A stretch of 25,114 nt of DNA from Bacteroidales bacterium UBA3816 (GTDB lineage: Bacteria > Bacteroidota > Bacteroidia > Bacteroidales > P3). Below are positions 23,214-25,114 of the stretch, in pieces. Position numbers and translations under genes: made by a program. Below the pieces are notes generated by a model. That model ran no database searches. It saw only the letters and a list, made by a program, of their open reading frames with translations, and was not told where the DNA came from. The stretch is from NCBI GenBank assembly GCA_002368955.1, contig DFDY01000186.1:1-25114 (forward strand), read 5' to 3'. Numbering within the stretch: the stretch's first letter is position 1; each line of letters opens with the position of its first letter.

Positions 23214-23627
23214 ATGAGAGAGATTGACGATATAATCATCCACTGTACTGCCACACGCAAAAAACGCCACCATACGGTCGAGGAGATACGCCGTTGGCAC
23301 CTGCAAAGAGGTTTCGACGACATTGGCTATCACTATGTGATCTATATCGATGGCACCATCCATGTGGGGAGGCCCCTCGATATTGTGGGGGCTCATGCCT
23401 ATGGACACAACCAGCGCAGTATCGGCATCTGCTATGTGGGTGGGCTAGACAGGCGTGGGCGGCCCGCCAACACGCTCAACCGGGCCCAGGAGCGTTCGTT
23501 GATAGCCCTCATCACCATACTCCAGAGCATCTTCCCCCAAGCGGCCCTGCACGGCCATAACGACTATTCCGAAAAGGAATGTCCTTGTTTCAATGTTCAC
23601 GAGTGGTGGGCCAAACACAGTCAATAG
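23214..23627 (+). CDS. Zinc N-acetylmuramoyl-L-alanine amidase (T7-lysozyme / AmpD-like)
   Basis: Cleaves the amide bond between N-acetylmuramic acid and L-Ala in peptidoglycan. 137 residues from the ATG at 23214, a bare Amidase_2 domain. Zinc ligands are His10 (IIIHCTAT), His115 (HGHND) and Cys123 (KECPCF); Tyr39 (GYHYVI) and Lys121 match the catalytic Tyr and Lys of T7 lysozyme. There is no signal peptide and no binding domain, so it is either cytosolic (muropeptide recycling, or a phage-derived lysin) or exported some other way. A TTG two codons upstream is less likely to be the start. Similar small amidases occur in Bacteroidota chromosomes and their prophages; no other phage gene is nearby. 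It probably shares a transcript with its neighbours. Confidence 0.9.
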   Translation: MREIDDIIIHCTATRKKRHHTVEEIRRWHLQRGFDDIGYHYVIYIDGTIHVGRPLDIVGAHAYGHNQRSIGICYVGGLDRRGRPANTLNRAQERSLIALITILQSIFPQAALHGHNDYSEKECPCFNVHEWWAKHSQ

Positions 23628-23653
23628 TTTATACACTTATCAATACACATAAT

Positions 23654-24610
23654 ATGCAAAAGGAAATCTATCTTGCTGCTGGCTGCTTTTGGGGCGCCGA
23701 GCATTTCTTCAAACAGATTGACGGTGTCACCCTCACCCAGGTGGGCTTTGCCAACGGCCACACCGACAACCCCACCTATCAGGAGGTCTACACCGACACC
23801 ACCGGCCATGCCGAAACCGTCCGCATCCAGTACGACCCCCTTCGGGTCGGCCTCTCCTTTCTGCTGCAGATGTATTTCAAGGCCGTCGACCCCACCAGCC
23901 TCAACCAGCAGGGTGAAGACCGCGGCACCCGCTACCGCACCGGCATCTATTATGTCGACCCCGACGACCTCCCCTTCATCAACTACGCCATGTCCGAAGA
24001 GGCCAAGAAGTATGGCCTCCCCCTCTGTGTGGAGGTCCTGCCTTTGCGGAATTTCTATCCTGCCGAAGAGTATCACCAGGACTATCTGGCTAAGAATCCC
24101 GACGGCTACTGCCACCTACCCGTGGCCCTTTTCGAGTACGCGCGCAACAACAAGGACACCCGCACACAGCAGAAGGTACAGCAGTATGAACTGTTGCTCA
24201 AGCAGTTTGCCGCCATGGCCGACGGCGAGACCGACACCCTGGCCCTCATGGCCAACGCCGCCGCACTCATCTACGAGACCTTCCACTTCTGGTGGACAGG
24301 GTTTTACCGCGTGGTAGGGGAGGAGTTGCTTCTGGGGCCCTTCCAAGGCCCTGTGGCCTGTATGCACATAGGCTATGGCAAAGGTGTCTGCGGCACCGCG
24401 TGGAAAGAAAACCGCACCCTGCTGGTCCCCGACGTCGAAGCCTTCCCCGGCCACATAGCCTGTAGTGCCGCCTCCCGCAGCGAGATTGTGGTCCCCGTCC
24501 ATAACGGCAACCAGGTCGTCGCCGTCCTCGACATCGACAGCCAGCACCTAGCCACCTTCGATGCCTGCGACCGCCACTATCTCGAAGCCTTCGTCCGTCA
24601 GCTGCCCTAA
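23654..24610 (+). CDS. msrA: Fused peptide-methionine (S)-sulfoxide reductase MsrA and free-methionine (R)-sulfoxide reductase (GAF)
   Basis: 318 residues from the ATG at 23654; upstream in-frame codons overlap the amidase gene and add no conserved sequence. Residues 1 to about 165 are MsrA: GCFWGAE with catalytic Cys11, RTGIYYVDP, FYPAEEYHQDYL, and GYCHLPV. A short linker follows (NNKDTRTQQK). Residues about 175-318 are a full fRMsr GAF domain: FWWTGFYRV, GPFQGPVACMHI, GKGVCGTAW, and GHIACSAASRSEIVVPV. Its three conserved cysteines are Cys236, Cys246 and Cys270, with the same 10 and 24 spacing as in the E. coli enzyme. So one chain should repair S-sulfoxide (free or in protein) and free methionine R-sulfoxide. 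The common fusion partner, MsrB, is absent. Cytosolic: no signal peptide. A terminator follows. Confidence 0.93.
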   Translation: MQKEIYLAAGCFWGAEHFFKQIDGVTLTQVGFANGHTDNPTYQEVYTDTTGHAETVRIQYDPLRVGLSFLLQMYFKAVDPTSLNQQGEDRGTRYRTGIYYVDPDDLPFINYAMSEEAKKYGLPLCVEVLPLRNFYPAEEYHQDYLAKNPDGYCHLPVALFEYARNNKDTRTQQKVQQYELLLKQFAAMADGETDTLALMANAAALIYETFHFWWTGFYRVVGEELLLGPFQGPVACMHIGYGKGVCGTAWKENRTLLVPDVEAFPGHIACSAASRSEIVVPVHNGNQVVAVLDIDSQHLATFDACDRHYLEAFVRQLP

Positions 24611-24669
24611 GGATTGATTGGTGACAGAATGCCCCCCCCTTCGAGGTTTGTAGTACCGTCTTCATTTTC

Positions 24670-24701
24670 AAAGGCCGGCCCCGATTCGTGGGTCGGCCTT
24701 T
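24670..24701 (+). terminator. Intrinsic terminator after the Msr fusion gene
   Basis: A 12-bp stem (24670-24681 with 24690-24701, one G-T pair), loop of 8 bases, then TTGCTTG. It ends the run of plus-strand genes that starts at 19560. Confidence 0.85.
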
Positions 24702-24769
24702 TGCTTGACTGGTTGGGCCCTTTGGGGCGGTTTATCTCATCGGACTCTCTTTATTCTATTTTTTTTTCG

Positions 24770-24777
24770 TATTTTTG
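24770..24777 (+). promoter_or_regulatory. -7 promoter element for sufB
   Basis: TATTTTTG matches TAnnTTTG, 29 bases before the sufB ATG and after the terminator. No clear TTTG lies at the -33 distance. Its position makes it the likely start of a suf unit. Confidence 0.55.
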
Positions 24778-24806
24778 CAAGCTATATTATTGAGATTATA
24801 ATTGCC

Positions 24807-25114
24807 ATGGCAGAAGATAACAACAATATAATTCAAGAAGTTACCAACGAGGAGTATAAATGGGGCTTCGTCACCGACATCGACACCGACACGATCGGTA
24901 AAGGCCTGAACGAGGATGTTATCCGCCTCATTTCGAAAAAAAAGAATGAGCCCGAGTGGCTGCTGGAGTTCCGCCTGAAGGCGTTCCGCAAATGGCAGAC
25001 CATGGAGGAACCCGCCTGGGGGCACCTGAAGTATGACAAGGTGGACTACCAGGACATCATATACTACGCCGCCCCCAAGCAGGAGAAGAAGAAGAGCATG
25101 GACGAGGTGGACCC
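24807..25114 (+). CDS. sufB: SufB, Fe-S cluster assembly scaffold, 3' end cut by window edge
   Basis: Part of the SufBCD complex that builds iron-sulfur clusters in the cytosol. About 102 codons are visible. The start region matches SufB well: YKWGFVTDIDTDTIGKGLNE, then DVIRLISKKKNEPEWLLEFR, and LKAFRKWQTMEEPAWGHL, followed by YQDIIYYAAPK. A short Asn-rich leader (AEDNNNIIQEVTN) precedes the conserved part. The catalytic core lies beyond the edge. It follows a terminator and a -7 box, so it probably opens a suf operon to the right, with sufC and sufD expected next from family knowledge. Confidence 0.95.
   Translation, partial: MAEDNNNIIQEVTNEEYKWGFVTDIDTDTIGKGLNEDVIRLISKKKNEPEWLLEFRLKAFRKWQTMEEPAWGHLKYDKVDYQDIIYYAAPKQEKKKSMDEVD

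Noticed and set aside
23214..23627. Amidase as a sign of a prophage
   Set aside because: No other phage gene is nearby and the neighbours are household genes; the family is also chromosomal in Bacteroidota.

Overview
The window looks like the chromosome of a Bacteroidota bacterium, most likely order Bacteroidales with fairly GC-rich coding DNA. The signs are: promoters of the type TTTG-N20-TAnnTTTG (seen directly upstream of the Y-family polymerase, gap and pruA genes); start codons without Shine-Dalgarno sequences; many signal peptides ending in AQ; lipoproteins and small outer-membrane beta-barrels; and the gene families themselves (giant TPR protein plus barrel, S41 lipoproteins, paired monofunctional transglycosylases). 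I cannot name a genus. I see no tRNA, rRNA, CRISPR array or intact insertion sequence.

Layout. (1) 1-950, minus strand: 5' part of a Y-family translesion polymerase, running off the left edge, with a clear promoter and a hairpin in its leader. About 310 bases after that (1090-1400) are unexplained. (2) 1461-9530, plus strand: an exported thioredoxin-fold protein lacking the usual CxxC, then a tight unit of a 1056-residue TPR protein, a 620-residue outer-membrane barrel and folC, ended by a terminator that also serves the converging minus-strand genes. (3) 9695-10823, minus: a glutathione-peroxidase lipoprotein and a small unknown lipoprotein, separated by a terminator. (4) 11217-12851, plus: pruA with its own promoter and a trailing hairpin. 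(5) 12920-17156, plus: a four-gene unit made of two copies of an [outer-membrane barrel + S41 peptidase lipoprotein] pair, closed by a terminator. (6) 17424-19405, minus: an orphan ABC-type binding lipoprotein and gap. (7) 19560-24610, plus: two overlapping monofunctional peptidoglycan transglycosylase genes, xerD, a DUF445 membrane protein, a zinc amidase and a fused MsrA-fRMsr methionine sulfoxide reductase, closed by a terminator. (8) 24807 to the right edge: start of sufB.

How it fits together. Region 7 reads as an envelope and cell-cycle cluster: glycan-strand synthesis, chromosome-dimer resolution, a membrane protein and a peptidoglycan amidase, with a repair enzyme for oxidised methionine at the end. 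The GPx, Msr fusion and SufB (Fe-S assembly) genes all bear on oxidative damage but are in separate transcription units. The strongest candidate for an undescribed system is the duplicated barrel/S41 unit: the proteases keep Ser and His at matching positions, lack the CtpA-type lysine, and each is preceded by its own related barrel.
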